From the NCBI GenBank assembly GCA_021780075.1, contig JAJXZL010000028.1, positions 1 to 64,000 on the forward strand: a DNA stretch of 64,000 nt, given 5' to 3'. Position 1 is the first letter of the stretch. Every line of letters starts with the position of its first letter. The position numbers and the translations under genes are program-made. Positions 35,239-44,952 of the stretch are shown piece after piece. This DNA comes from Acidobacteriota bacterium (GTDB lineage: Bacteria; Acidobacteriota; Terriglobia; Terriglobales; Acidobacteriaceae). Under the pieces are notes generated by a model. That model had not been told where the DNA came from. It ran no database searches and saw nothing but the letters and a program-made list of their open reading frames with translations.

Positions 35239-36888
35239 AAGCGTCCATCGAGGAGCCCGGTCGCTCCCGATATTTTGGATCAATCCAGCCTTCCGCCATT
35301 TCGTCAGCAAGTAATTGATTTTGTGGATCTTCTGCTCAGCCGTCAGGGCCTCGCTCAGCTTCGGAACCAGCATCTCGTTGATCTCGGCGCGGTTGGCGCT
35401 GCCGAATTCCGCCAGCAGATCGGTTAGCAGCCTGGCGTAATGCGCATCGTCCAAAGCGCGGGTCCGGATATAAGCGGCCTTTCCACCGGTCGCCGCTGCC
35501 ACCAGGGCCGACACATGGAGATGCGGCTTCCGCCCCTCAATCAGCTTGGCGCGTTTCAGGTGAGTCACCGCGCTGTCTGGAATGGGCAGCCGTTTCTGCA
35601 CCCGGTCCAAGGCGAAGATATCGGTCAGCGGCAAATCGGTCTTTTGCATCAGCAGCCGGGTATAAGCCGCATCCACCACACCACCATATATAGTGAGCTT
35701 CACCGCCCCGGTTTCAGACAGATCGTAGTCCGGCAAGGGAAGGTAACGCTTGGCCTGGCGCTCATGCATCTCGTGAATGCCGTATCCCATGGTGTCGATC
35801 ATGTTCAGCTCGGCCATTGCCTGCGCCAGAAACGGATTGCGATACCGCCTCGGTGTCTTCGTCCCCGGAATGTAATCGTCGGGCTGCCCCTCAAAGAATG
35901 AGCCCTCGTTCTCGAATCTCAGCCTATCGGGACGCTCCGTCACCACCACCCGTCCGTTGCGGGCGTAATCCTGATGCACAATGCAGTTGTGCAGCGCCTC
36001 CAGCACAATCCTCTGGTCATACTTTGAAATCTCGTGGGGCAGCAGCTCATCCTGCGGAAGCAGCCGAAGCTGGATATTCCGGATGCGCTGGTACAAGCGC
36101 GTGGTGTTCATCAGGAATGGTGGGCCGAAATGCTCGTAGGCATGTTCCGGCCCTTCCAGCTTCCAGATCAACTGCGCAGGATGCGGCGACAACAGCCCTG
36201 CCGACTCAGCCTTTCCCAGCAGCAGCAGCGCGGCACGGGTAATCTGGCCATTTTGGGCAATCCGGCAACGATCCAGAAAAGTCTCCAGCGGCCAGGTCCT
36301 GACCTCGTCAGGCCTGAACCGGTTGGCATATTTCTGCGCAAACGATTCCCGCGCCTTTTCGAGCGCCGCTTCATCCAGATCGGCCAATGTCGCCCTCGGC
36401 ACCACCTGCGCAGTCCAGTCTTCCGCAATCGTCTGCCGGCGAATTTCATCCAGCTTATCCAAGCCCAGAGAGGTGAGACTCTCGCCGGCCCGGGCAAAAT
36501 AGTGTCCCTTCCACGCAATCGGAATGCCGCGCGGCGCGGCTGGAATCTCAAACAGCACCACCCGGCCATCAGGGCGAATCAGCTCGTGAATGTTCCTGAA
36601 CGTAATACTGGGTTCTGTGTTCTGCGCAATCTGATGCTTCAAGCTCTGCAGCCGCACTGGCTCCGGCCGATAATCGGTGCCGACGACCCCGCGCGTCCTG
36701 TTGTTCACGCCGAACACCAGCCACGAGTGCGCGGCGCCGCGTAGATTAGCCTCGTTGCTCAGGGCGGAAAAATACTCGCCAATCTTGTCCGTGTCATAGT
36801 CGTTCCCCGCCTGCTTGAACTCCACCACCTCGCTCTCCCAGGCGGCGATCAATTCATCAAGAGTACGGGCCAGCTCGGCGTGATTCAT
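35221..36888 (-). CDS. AlbA_2/Schlafen-like ATP-binding protein of the type III operon
   Basis: 555 residues. The N-terminal AlbA_2 (Schlafen-like) domain (~15-130: SEVVEFKQAG, GAAHSWLVFGVNNRTRG, FEIPAAPRGIPIAWKGHYFA) is followed by a GHKL-like region (~285-365: VLEALHNCIVHQDYARNG, RLRFENEGSFF) and a C-terminal winged-helix part. Proteins of this type often sit between mod and res in type III clusters; their role there is unclear. Its ATG directly follows the mod stop (TAAATG), so translation is coupled. It looks complete. Confidence 0.82.
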   Translation of the reverse strand: MNHAELARTLDELIAAWESEVVEFKQAGNDYDTDKIGEYFSALSNEANLRGAAHSWLVFGVNNRTRGVVGTDYRPEPVRLQSLKHQIAQNTEPSITFRNIHELIRPDGRVVLFEIPAAPRGIPIAWKGHYFARAGESLTSLGLDKLDEIRRQTIAEDWTAQVVPRATLADLDEAALEKARESFAQKYANRFRPDEVRTWPLETFLDRCRIAQNGQITRAALLLLGKAESAGLLSPHPAQLIWKLEGPEHAYEHFGPPFLMNTTRLYQRIRNIQLRLLPQDELLPHEISKYDQRIVLEALHNCIVHQDYARNGRVVVTERPDRLRFENEGSFFEGQPDDYIPGTKTPRRYRNPFLAQAMAELNMIDTMGYGIHEMHERQAKRYLPLPDYDLSETGAVKLTIYGGVVDAAYTRLLMQKTDLPLTDIFALDRVQKRLPIPDSAVTHLKRAKLIEGRKPHLHVSALVAAATGGKAAYIRTRALDDAHYARLLTDLLAEFGSANRAEINEMLVPKLSEALTAEQKIHKINYLLTKWRKAGLIQNIGSDRAPRWTLAEKKE

Positions 36889-38739
36889 TTAAATGCTCCT
36901 GACCTCCGTGTCCGGGGAGAGGAGTTTGAAGATCTGGTCCACGTTGATCTTGACCGAGTCGGTGCCGTAGCTGGCGTCGCGGAAGACGGCGCGCAGCGGC
37001 TTGCGCCGGGCAATCTCCTTCACCATGTCGTCGGTCAGGCCGGCATCGAAGCACGCTGCCAGGGCATTGGTGTCCACGAAAAAGACCTGTTTGCCGGCAA
37101 TGGTTTCGGTGGCAATCGGCAGCGCCAGGTCAATACCCCAATCCACCAGCACCTGGAAGAGCAGGTCCTCAGGCGTGCGGTCCGGCTTGATATTGTCCAC
37201 CTGCGCCAGTAGGTCACCCTGCGCGACCGCATCGGGAGTGTAGTAGACGTCGCGCATATTGGAGGTGTCGATCTTGAGAACTCGGAAGCCGAAATCAGGC
37301 TCGTTGAATGCGAGACCTGCCTTCTCGGTAAGGCTTTTTCTGGCTCGCCGCAAGCGTTCCATCGCTAACTTGGACAGGGTGTCGAAGTCGTTTCTACCAG
37401 TCGGCTCAGGGATCTGCACTAAGACAAACCGCCTGTCGCGGTCGTCTTGGTTGACTAGCTCGAATATTGCGTGTCCGGTAGTAGCTGAGCCCGCAAAGAA
37501 GTCCATCACGATATCGCCATCGCCCGCTGCGCCTTGATCGATCAGTGTTCTCATCAGGCTTAGCGGCTTGGTAAATGGAAAGACTTTCTCCCCGAATAGC
37601 TCTTGTATTACCTGCGTTCCTTCAGATGTTTGTCCCACGTCGGAAAGCCACGAAGACGTTCCCGTCTCATTCCGTTTCGCGTCTTTCAGAAACTTCTTCA
37701 GGCGCGGTCTGCCGTCGGCTTTAGCTGGCCAGAGTATCCGATTCTCGGCGATGAGGGTCGCCATAGTGTCGGGTGCACAATACCAACCTCGTGTTGGCGA
37801 GGGCGGATAGGCCCGCTTCGTCTCTGGATTGACGAGGTCGTAGTGGAGGTTCGGCCGCTCTTCTCGATTCGCAATGCCGGTTAAGTTATCGCTGAACCAT
37901 GGCCCCCGCGGGTCCCCATCAGGGTTCGTGTATTTATTCGTATCAATCGGCTTCCCCTTAAGCTGGGCTTTAGGCATTTTGTAGCAAACGACGTATTCAT
38001 GATCAGAAGATGCCATGTCCGCGTTTCTGCTGTCCGCAACGGTTCGGCGCTTCCAGACAAATTGAATCAAGAATGCTTCATCACCGAATATTTCGTCGCA
38101 CAGACGGCGTAGATTTCCCAGTTCACGGTCATCGACGCTGATCATCACAATGCCGTCGTCTCTCAGGAGGTTTCTTGCCAGCTTCAGCCTCGGATAAAGC
38201 ATCGTGAGCCAGTCCGAATGAAACCGACCATTGGCATTCGTGTTCGTTACGAGATGATTTCCAATTTCATCTTTCTGATTTGAACGCAGCAGGTAGGACT
38301 CGCAGTCTTCCCCGAAGTCGTCCTCATATATGAAGTCGTTGCCCGTGTTGTAAGGCGGATCTATATATATGAGCTTGACCTTGCCGAGGTACGTCTCCTG
38401 AAGCAGCTTGAGCGCATCGAGATTGTCCCCCTCGATGAACAGGTTCTTCGTCGTCTCGAAATCCACGCTCTCTTCGCGGCAGGGGCGAAGGGTCTTGGCA
38501 ATGGGCGCGTTGGCCGCCAGAATTGCCTCCCGCTTGCCCGGCCAGTCGAGATGGTAGCGCTCCCGCGGCCCCTCCACGATTGCCCCGGAAAGCTCCTGGC
38601 GAAGCTGGTCGAAATCAATGGCGCGCGTAAGCTTGCCGTTCTCGTCCGTCGCCTCAGTCACGCAATTCGGAAACAGCGCGGCAATCTTCTCAACGTTCTC
38701 GCTGGTGAGGTCGGGCGTGTGCATCTTCAGCTTTTCCAT
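36889..38739 (-). CDS. mod: Type III DNA methyltransferase Mod
   Basis: 616 residues. A beta-class amino-methyltransferase: motif IV IDPPYNTG (catalytic) precedes motif I DFFAGSATTGHAIF (AdoMet binding), as in EcoP1I/EcoP15I Mod proteins, so it should make N6-methyladenine. Between them lies the variable target-recognition region. ATG 38739 has AGGA upstream; ATG 38724 is also possible. It is second in the operon, 64 bp after the helicase gene. With Res truncated, it could now act as an orphan methylase that marks the genome. Confidence 0.92.
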   Translation of the reverse strand: MEKLKMHTPDLTSENVEKIAALFPNCVTEATDENGKLTRAIDFDQLRQELSGAIVEGPRERYHLDWPGKREAILAANAPIAKTLRPCREESVDFETTKNLFIEGDNLDALKLLQETYLGKVKLIYIDPPYNTGNDFIYEDDFGEDCESYLLRSNQKDEIGNHLVTNTNANGRFHSDWLTMLYPRLKLARNLLRDDGIVMISVDDRELGNLRRLCDEIFGDEAFLIQFVWKRRTVADSRNADMASSDHEYVVCYKMPKAQLKGKPIDTNKYTNPDGDPRGPWFSDNLTGIANREERPNLHYDLVNPETKRAYPPSPTRGWYCAPDTMATLIAENRILWPAKADGRPRLKKFLKDAKRNETGTSSWLSDVGQTSEGTQVIQELFGEKVFPFTKPLSLMRTLIDQGAAGDGDIVMDFFAGSATTGHAIFELVNQDDRDRRFVLVQIPEPTGRNDFDTLSKLAMERLRRARKSLTEKAGLAFNEPDFGFRVLKIDTSNMRDVYYTPDAVAQGDLLAQVDNIKPDRTPEDLLFQVLVDWGIDLALPIATETIAGKQVFFVDTNALAACFDAGLTDDMVKEIARRKPLRAVFRDASYGTDSVKINVDQIFKLLSPDTEVRSI

Positions 38740-38803
38740 TTTGTGCGTCCTGGGCTGCAATGCCCTGCCAGTCTGCCTCTTGGCTTATGGGTTCTCTACC
38801 AAT

Positions 38804-41800
38804 CTAATTCGCCGGGCGGCTTCCCCGCTCCAGCGTCGCCAGATCCTCTTCGCAGCGCCGGAGCGCCGCGTTGATCTCCACCTTGCGGTTGAATTGGCAC
38901 TCCCGCCGGAGTGCAGTCCCCAGCCGCCGGCGCTCACGATGCCGGGCGCGAATGGCTTTCAACCGTTCGACCGCGTCGGCAATCGATTCCCCCGGCCGGG
39001 ACGGAATGGCCAAAGGACTGGCGCTCATGTGCTTCAACAGCATCTGCTCATAGAGCGCTGCAAGATCGAGAGCGACCGGGAGCGGCTGGCGGGGCTCCTC
39101 GGCCGGCTGCCATGGCGTCAGGTAATAGTCCTCGACCACCGGCGCGCCGGAACTGCCATCGCTGGGGCGCTTGTACGCGGCGGCGAAACGGACCTTGTCC
39201 TGAAACGTCAGCTCAAAGAACAGCCGCCAGGGAATCGCGCGGTCAAGCGAGCGAAGAACATCTTCCTTGAGTTCCCCCGCCTTGAGCGCAATCTCGAAGA
39301 TTTGAATCCCATCGATGCCGTCGCGGCTGACGCCGGGGACCAAGCCGCGCTCGGCGTCGGCCGGCAAGACCGCATGCATGCCGGTGGGATAACGAGAGAG
39401 GTCGCCCTGTTCCTTGACGTAATTGACCAGGTCCATGCGAAAGTCATTGAGCCCCAGATCGGTGATGCTGACGCCGGTCTTCAAATCTTCAAGCTCGATG
39501 ACCTCCTCCTGCAGGCGCCGCAACTGCTCCTTACGATACGCCAGATCATTCGACCGGCCGTCGAGCGGGTTGTCGTCGCCAGTGGCGGCCACGTCGGCGA
39601 TGATCATCCGGCTCTCAACACGCTCTTTAAGACGGATGTACTCATCGAGCGAAATGTCGGGCCAGTAGTTGACGAGCTGGATGGAGGCATTCTTCGAGCC
39701 GATGCGGTCAATGCGTCCAAAGCGCTGGATGATGCGCACCGGGTTCCAGTGAATGTCGTAGTTGATCAGGTAATCGCAGTCCTGAAGGTTCTGGCCCTCC
39801 GATATGCAGTCGGTGGCGATGAGCAGGTCGATTTCACCCTGCTCATCTGGCAGCAGCAGGGCCTTTTCTTTCGATACTGGCGAAAACAGCGTCAGGAGAC
39901 CCTGGAAATCCATACGGCGGCCGAGGGTTGATTTCGGCCTGTCGGAACCGACCACGCGCGCAGTATGGAGATTGTGACGTTGCTGGAGCATCGGCGCTAG
40001 ATGCTGATATAGATAGTCGGCCGTGTCCGCAAAAGCGGTGAAGAGCAGCACCTTGCGATTACCGCGGTTGATGGGCGATTCGATCTTGGCGAGGATGTGT
40101 TCCTTCAGGTGCTGGAGCTTGGCATCGTCGGCCGGTGAAACCTTCTCCATCTCCTCCAGAAGACCGTCAATCCGGTCCAGATCGGCGTTGAGGTCACGTT
40201 CCCAGGAGGGCAGGTCCATGTCGGCTAGATCAATGACGACCTTGCCTGGGGTTTGTGCTTCAGAGCCGTCCTCGGGATCGAGAAAATCGATATCCTCATC
40301 CGGTTCGGCGTCGTCAAACGCAAGCGATGGATCACTAAAGCTACCACCCTGGCCGGTGCGGCGGAAGTTCTCAATCCGCGCGAGAGTGCTCAAATGGAAG
40401 CGTTGAAGCTTGCCGAGGGTGATTCGGAATGCGGCCACCGAACTTTCCAGGCGCTTGAGCAGGTTCACCGTCATGAGAGAGCGCAAGCTTAGCTCGCGGT
40501 CCCGCTGCTTCAGCTTGCCGCCGCCGCCACTGACCTCGGTATCGTAGATCTCCTCATATTTGGAGACCCGGCTAGGAAGGATGTAGGAGACCGGCATGTA
40601 GACGCCGAGCTTGAATGCCGCCAATTCCAGAAAGATCTGGTTGAAGCCCATCACATCGGACCGGCCGGTGAGCTGCCAATGGAACGACAGCGGCTTGCGC
40701 CGAGTTGGGAACTCGCCAATTTCCTTCGTGTCGTAAAAGGTCGTGATATGGCGCCGCGAGCGGGCGATGGTGACGGCATCCAGAAGTTCGAAGAAATCGA
40801 AATCCAACGAGGAGAGAATGGCCGCGGGGGTGCGCTGCTCGGCCGGAAGCTTCGACCAGACATTGAAGGCCGTCTGCGCCCGGCGAAAGATCAGGTCGAT
40901 GTTCCTCTCTGTGCTGAGCTTCGATTTGAGATTCTCCGGCTCACCTTCGTAGGCCAGGGCGAGCTGGTTCTTCAGGTCATTGAAGCGATTGTTGACCGGG
41001 GTTGCCGAGAGCATCAACACCTTGGTGCGGACACCCTGCCGCACGATCCGGTTCATCAGGCGCTGATAGCGGGTCTCCCGATCCTTGAATGCGTCGTCGT
41101 TCCGAAAATTATGCGACTCGTCGATGACCACGAGATCGTAGTTGCTCCAGTTGACTTGACTCAGCCGCATGCCGAGCGATTCACCACGATCACGAAGAAG
41201 ATCAGTGTGGCAAAGGACGTCGTAGCTGAAACGGTCTCTCACTAGCGGATTGTTTTTCAGGTTCCCTTTGTATGTGGTCCAGTTTTCGGCGAGTTTCTTG
41301 GGGCACAGGACCAGCACCGTTCGATTGCGCAGCTCGTAGTACTTAATGACCGCCAGGGCAGTGAACGTCTTTCCCAAGCCCACGCTGTCGGCCAGGATGC
41401 AGCCGTTGTAGGTCTCGAGCTTGTTGATAATGCCTGTGGCGGCATCGCGCTGGAAGCTGTAGAGCTTCTGCCAAATGACGCTCTCCTGATAACCGGTACG
41501 CTCGTTCGGCAAGACATCTTCGCTGATGTCCTCAAGGAACTCGCTAAAGATGCTGAACAGCATTAGGAAGTAAATGCGCTGGGGAGAGTTTTCCTTGTAA
41601 ACGGAAGCGATATGGTCGCGAATGAGGTCCGTAACGTCGGCGAGCTTCTCGGCGTCCTGCCAAATCTGATCAAACAGCGCGAGAAACGTTCGCGTCGCCA
41701 ACGGCTCGTCCATCTTATTGACGAAGTTTGAGACGGCGTTCCCCTGCTGGTAACCCAGGTCCACGGCGGTGAAACCGTGCAGCGGCATGTAGACCGTGGA

Positions 41801-42214
41801 GCCTTCGGCCGCTTCCACGCAGGCAAACTGCTGCATCGGTGCGCCGCTTCGATTCGACCGAAACTCGGCTTTGCGCCGTATCCAGTCGGCGCATTCTCTG
41901 GCAATAGCCCGCTGGGTGAGCTTGTTCTTGAGCCGAATCTCGAACTCGGACCCGTGAAACCCCCTCTCCCCCTCGGCCTGGGGAATGCGAAATTCACGGG
42001 GGGCTTTCGCGACCCGGTCCGTCGCCTCCTGGGCAACGAACGTCGGCGTGGTGAAGATGAATTGCAGGGCTTCAATGCCCTCCAATTCCTGCTTCAAAGC
42101 TTCGAAAGCATAGATCGAGAAACTGGACGCCGCGATCCTCACCTTAGCGCCGGGGTGAACAGATCCCTTCAGATCGTCGCCCAGCAACATCGAGATGTTG
42201 TCTAAGACTTCCAT
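38804..42214 (-). CDS. SNF2-type helicase with PLD-like N-terminus
   Basis: 1136 residues. The N-terminal ~200 residues resemble the phospholipase-D-like region found on many defence helicases, although no clear HxK motif is visible. The motor has Walker A ADSVGLGKT, motif II IDESHNF, motif III LSATPVNNRF, and motif VI QRFGRIDRIGS, followed by a helical C-terminus. It probably translocates on DNA in the restriction system. ATG 42214 is used (typical start MEVLDNISMLLGDDLK); a GTG at 42268 with GAGG upstream is an alternative. It is the first gene of the operon mod-AlbA_2-res. No drmA/drmB or pglZ accompanies it. Confidence 0.88.
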   Translation of the reverse strand: MEVLDNISMLLGDDLKGSVHPGAKVRIAASSFSIYAFEALKQELEGIEALQFIFTTPTFVAQEATDRVAKAPREFRIPQAEGERGFHGSEFEIRLKNKLTQRAIARECADWIRRKAEFRSNRSGAPMQQFACVEAAEGSTVYMPLHGFTAVDLGYQQGNAVSNFVNKMDEPLATRTFLALFDQIWQDAEKLADVTDLIRDHIASVYKENSPQRIYFLMLFSIFSEFLEDISEDVLPNERTGYQESVIWQKLYSFQRDAATGIINKLETYNGCILADSVGLGKTFTALAVIKYYELRNRTVLVLCPKKLAENWTTYKGNLKNNPLVRDRFSYDVLCHTDLLRDRGESLGMRLSQVNWSNYDLVVIDESHNFRNDDAFKDRETRYQRLMNRIVRQGVRTKVLMLSATPVNNRFNDLKNQLALAYEGEPENLKSKLSTERNIDLIFRRAQTAFNVWSKLPAEQRTPAAILSSLDFDFFELLDAVTIARSRRHITTFYDTKEIGEFPTRRKPLSFHWQLTGRSDVMGFNQIFLELAAFKLGVYMPVSYILPSRVSKYEEIYDTEVSGGGGKLKQRDRELSLRSLMTVNLLKRLESSVAAFRITLGKLQRFHLSTLARIENFRRTGQGGSFSDPSLAFDDAEPDEDIDFLDPEDGSEAQTPGKVVIDLADMDLPSWERDLNADLDRIDGLLEEMEKVSPADDAKLQHLKEHILAKIESPINRGNRKVLLFTAFADTADYLYQHLAPMLQQRHNLHTARVVGSDRPKSTLGRRMDFQGLLTLFSPVSKEKALLLPDEQGEIDLLIATDCISEGQNLQDCDYLINYDIHWNPVRIIQRFGRIDRIGSKNASIQLVNYWPDISLDEYIRLKERVESRMIIADVAATGDDNPLDGRSNDLAYRKEQLRRLQEEVIELEDLKTGVSITDLGLNDFRMDLVNYVKEQGDLSRYPTGMHAVLPADAERGLVPGVSRDGIDGIQIFEIALKAGELKEDVLRSLDRAIPWRLFFELTFQDKVRFAAAYKRPSDGSSGAPVVEDYYLTPWQPAEEPRQPLPVALDLAALYEQMLLKHMSASPLAIPSRPGESIADAVERLKAIRARHRERRRLGTALRRECQFNRKVEINAALRRCEEDLATLERGSRPAN

Positions 42215-42604
42215 GTTCCGAGCCGCGCCAATTTCAGGTTGTGTCCACTTTTTTGCCCGAATCGACACCCGGCCTCACGGAGTTCTCACCCGGGCAAATT
42301 GGCCCGTGTGTTTTTCATTCCGCAACTGTCAGATTCGAGGGCAATTCAACGTGAGCTTAGATCGCAAGATCAATTTACAGCACACGAGCCGTAATTTGCT
42401 CTCGCCATGGCGGTTCCGCTTTGCCCGACCGGGAGGTGTAGGGCTTCCTAAGGGCAGTTCGAACCGCTTTAAGGCTGCTAAATGGCCATTTTTCGAAAGG
42501 TATTAAAATGGCCGGCAGGCCGTTTTACCGAACCGCAAGGCGCAGCAGTTGATTCTTGGCTCTTGCGAAGGCTGGTCCCTCGGCGCTGGCCCGGGACAAT
42601 GCCG
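42215..42604. other. Intergenic region before the helicase operon
   Basis: 390 bp between the AlpA-like gene's stop and the helicase start; it should carry the operon promoter. It is partly AT-rich (42470-42525), with a small hairpin on the minus strand (GGCC-TGCC-GGCC followed by ATTTT, near 42510-42525) that may end the AlpA transcript. No gene is visible. Confidence 0.4.
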
Positions 42605-43093
42605 CTAGGCTGAGAGCTTCCTCACTGCCGCTAGGTATTCGTCCGACAAAGAGCCTACGGCCACAAGCAGTCTTCCTGACGGAACATGGCAATATACGTC
42701 TTGCCCCTGCAATTTCATCCCGGTGCGAATCAGCGTCTCGTCCTCCGCCGCTTTCGCCTGCCGCCTCCGATGCGCTGTTCTGGAACCCAGGTTCAGAGGG
42801 AGGGGGTGATGAGGGTGTTCCGCCTCGGCCATCTGTTCCTGCTGAGCCTCCGTTCCTAGCGCGTTTCTATCTTTTGCAGCCATCTTCGGCCGGAGCGACT
42901 CCAGCAGGTCGTCTATGTCGTCCTCATACCACCCTGCGGACGTGCTCCCCTCAAGCTTTTCGGCCTGCGGCGGAAACTTGCCTGTCTCCATATCACGGTA
43001 AATCTTCGACTTCGACCAAGGAACGCGGCGCATCACCTCTTTGAGGTCAATAATGCGGCTCTTCTGGCGCTCCGGGTTGAAGGTTGCAGGCAT
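42605..43093 (-). CDS. AlpA-like excisionase/regulator
   Basis: 162 residues. The N-terminal ~60 carry an AlpA/MerR-type helix-turn-helix (IIDLKEVMRRVPWSKSKIYR, then DMETGKFP), typical of prophage and P4-like island regulators that activate or assist the integrase. The C-terminal ~100 residues are unusual for this family, which is normally ~70 residues, and end in a small beta-rich module (GQDVYCHVPSGRLLVAV). It lies 279 bp downstream of the integrase on the same strand. The direct repeat GCATG-N6-GCATG overlaps the start codon. Confidence 0.8.
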   Translation of the reverse strand: MPATFNPERQKSRIIDLKEVMRRVPWSKSKIYRDMETGKFPPQAEKLEGSTSAGWYEDDIDDLLESLRPKMAAKDRNALGTEAQQEQMAEAEHPHHPLPLNLGSRTAHRRRQAKAAEDETLIRTGMKLQGQDVYCHVPSGRLLVAVGSLSDEYLAAVRKLSA

Positions 43094-43372
43094 GCTTTAT
43101 ACATGCTAAAATTTGCCCCAAAAAAACGATAGGTGGGCCAGAACAGAAAATTCAAGAAAAATAGAGATTTAGGGACCGTCACCAGGACAGCGAGTGCCCT
43201 TCAAGCCGCCTGCATGGAATTCAAAAACGATAGCTATGCGGCTGACGTGTTCCAAATCACTTTTCCGACTGAATTGCGACATTGCATTTGGGTTCATGAG
43301 GGCCTGCGCCGCAGGCTCAGGCCCGCAGGTTTGAAGGTCTTCATCCCGCCCGGGTTCGGCAAATGACTCGCG

Positions 43373-44791
43373 CTAATTGCGGTAGCCGGCCACCCGGATC
43401 ATCCGAATGTCGGTCAGCGGAACCGGCTTTGGCGAGGGTACCTCCTCGCCGGATTTCAGCTTGTCGAGATAATCCGCCCAGTACTGCATCATCAGTTGCC
43501 GTTCAGCCAAAAAGCTGGCGCGGTTGTATGCTCGACCGTTCGGGTCGATCACCTGGTGTCCAAGTTCGTGCTCGATGTACTCCGTTTCGATATGGAGCTG
43601 CTCCCGCAAGATCGTGCGAGCCGCGGCCCGAAATCCATGCCCAGACATCTCTTCTTTGGGGATGCCAAGGCGGCGCATTGCAGCAAGCACAGCGTTCTCA
43701 CTCATCGGACGGTCCTTCGTGCGAAGGCCTGGAAACACATATTTGCTGTTTCCGCTGAACCCGTGTAGCGTGCGCAGGATGGTAACCACTTGGGTTGATA
43801 GTGGAACGATGAGGTGATCATCGACGTCTGGTCGACCTTCCCGATCCTCGTCTTGCTTCGAAAGTTCCATACACCACTTGGCATTTTCCAGGTCGATGTC
43901 TGCCCACTTCGCCGTGCGCAGTTCGTATGGCCGAACAAAAAGCAGCGGAGCAAGCTTCAAGGCGCACTGGACGGGAAATGTCCCCTTGTAGCCGTCAATT
44001 GCCCGAAGGATTCCAGCGAGGTCTGCCGGATCTGTGACCGCGGCAAAGTGCCCTTGCTTCGGCTTCTTGAGGGAGCCCCGAAGGTCTCGGCAAGGATCGC
44101 TCTGACAGCGACCAGTCGAAATTGCATAGCGAAAGACATCGCTGCAGCTCCCCAACGTCCGGCGAGCAGTATCTATAGCTCCGCGCTGTTCGATTCTTGA
44201 AATCACTGCCAGCATCTCTTTAGGAGCGATTTCGCCAATCGGCCGTTTTCCGATCCAGGGAAAGACGTCGTTCGTGAATCTCGCATGAACGCGCTTGCTG
44301 TGACTCGCTGACTTTGGGTCGATGAATTTCGCCAGCCACTCCTTCGCAATCACCTCGAAGGCGTCCTCTGCTTGCCCAGTTCTCGCATCCTTTGCCAGCC
44401 TGCGGTGCAGGCTCGGATCGATTCCTCTTGCAAGCAGATCGAGGCACTTGTTGCGTTCCTCGCGAGCTTTGACGAGCGACACTTTCGGATACTTGCCCAA
44501 GGAAATCACGTTCTCCTTTGGAAACTTGAACCGGAACCGCCAGATCTTCGAGCCGTTCTGGAATATCTCAATGTAGAGATTGTCGCTGTCGTAGAGCTTG
44601 TACGATTTGGGCTGCTCCCCAGACTTCGTGTTGTACTTCTTCGGCGGTTGACTCTCTTTCCTGGTGCGCTTCCTCTTGTCGCCCTTCTCCTCGGGTGACG
44701 ATTCATCGGAACCGTTGCGAGCCCCCTTCAAGCGGATGGGCGGTCGCTGATCCGGTTTTGCATTCCTCACCTGCGTATCTGTGAGAGGCAT
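43373..44791 (-). CDS. P4-type tyrosine integrase of the island
   Basis: 472 residues. An N-terminal DUF4102-type arm-binding domain (MPLTDTQVRNAKP, then YDSDNLYIEIFQNGSKIWRF) is followed by a core-binding domain and a catalytic domain with Arg in VRPYELRTAKW, HGFRAAART, EHELGH and Tyr in GRAYNRASF. Integrases of this type insert islands into tRNA 3' ends. Its start lies 162 bp from the 3' end of tRNA-Phe and it reads away from it, the standard arrangement. ATG 44791 matches the family's conserved start; longer readings pass through the tRNA. An insert of charged residues (~25-60: EEKGDKRKRTRKESQPPK) is atypical. Confidence 0.93.
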   Translation of the reverse strand: MPLTDTQVRNAKPDQRPPIRLKGARNGSDESSPEEKGDKRKRTRKESQPPKKYNTKSGEQPKSYKLYDSDNLYIEIFQNGSKIWRFRFKFPKENVISLGKYPKVSLVKAREERNKCLDLLARGIDPSLHRRLAKDARTGQAEDAFEVIAKEWLAKFIDPKSASHSKRVHARFTNDVFPWIGKRPIGEIAPKEMLAVISRIEQRGAIDTARRTLGSCSDVFRYAISTGRCQSDPCRDLRGSLKKPKQGHFAAVTDPADLAGILRAIDGYKGTFPVQCALKLAPLLFVRPYELRTAKWADIDLENAKWCMELSKQDEDREGRPDVDDHLIVPLSTQVVTILRTLHGFSGNSKYVFPGLRTKDRPMSENAVLAAMRRLGIPKEEMSGHGFRAAARTILREQLHIETEYIEHELGHQVIDPNGRAYNRASFLAERQLMMQYWADYLDKLKSGEEVPSPKPVPLTDIRMIRVAGYRN

Positions 44792-44952
44792 TGGGGTATG
44801 ACTTTCTCCAACTCGGAATATACCCCAAAATATACCCCAGTCGAACCTGGGATGCCATGATTCCGGGTGGCACGGGATGGTACTTTGGTTTGCAGAAAGT
44901 AAAGGATTTATCTGAAGTTGGGGGCGCAGTGAGACGGGGTGAATCGAGGGAG

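Noticed and set aside
33914-35314. Long open frame on the plus strand
   Set aside because: Lies exactly opposite the res gene, has no protein-family features and is rich in the His/Gln/Arg-type composition of antisense frames in GC-rich DNA.
35221-42214. DISARM or BREX system
   Set aside because: A SNF2 helicase and a methylase are present, but drmA/drmB, pglZ, brxC or other defining genes are not seen; the Mod is type III.
43133-43366. Possible 77-residue plus-strand gene between the AlpA-like gene and the integrase
   Set aside because: GTG start without a good ribosome-binding site, no domain, and composition not clearly coding; left unannotated.
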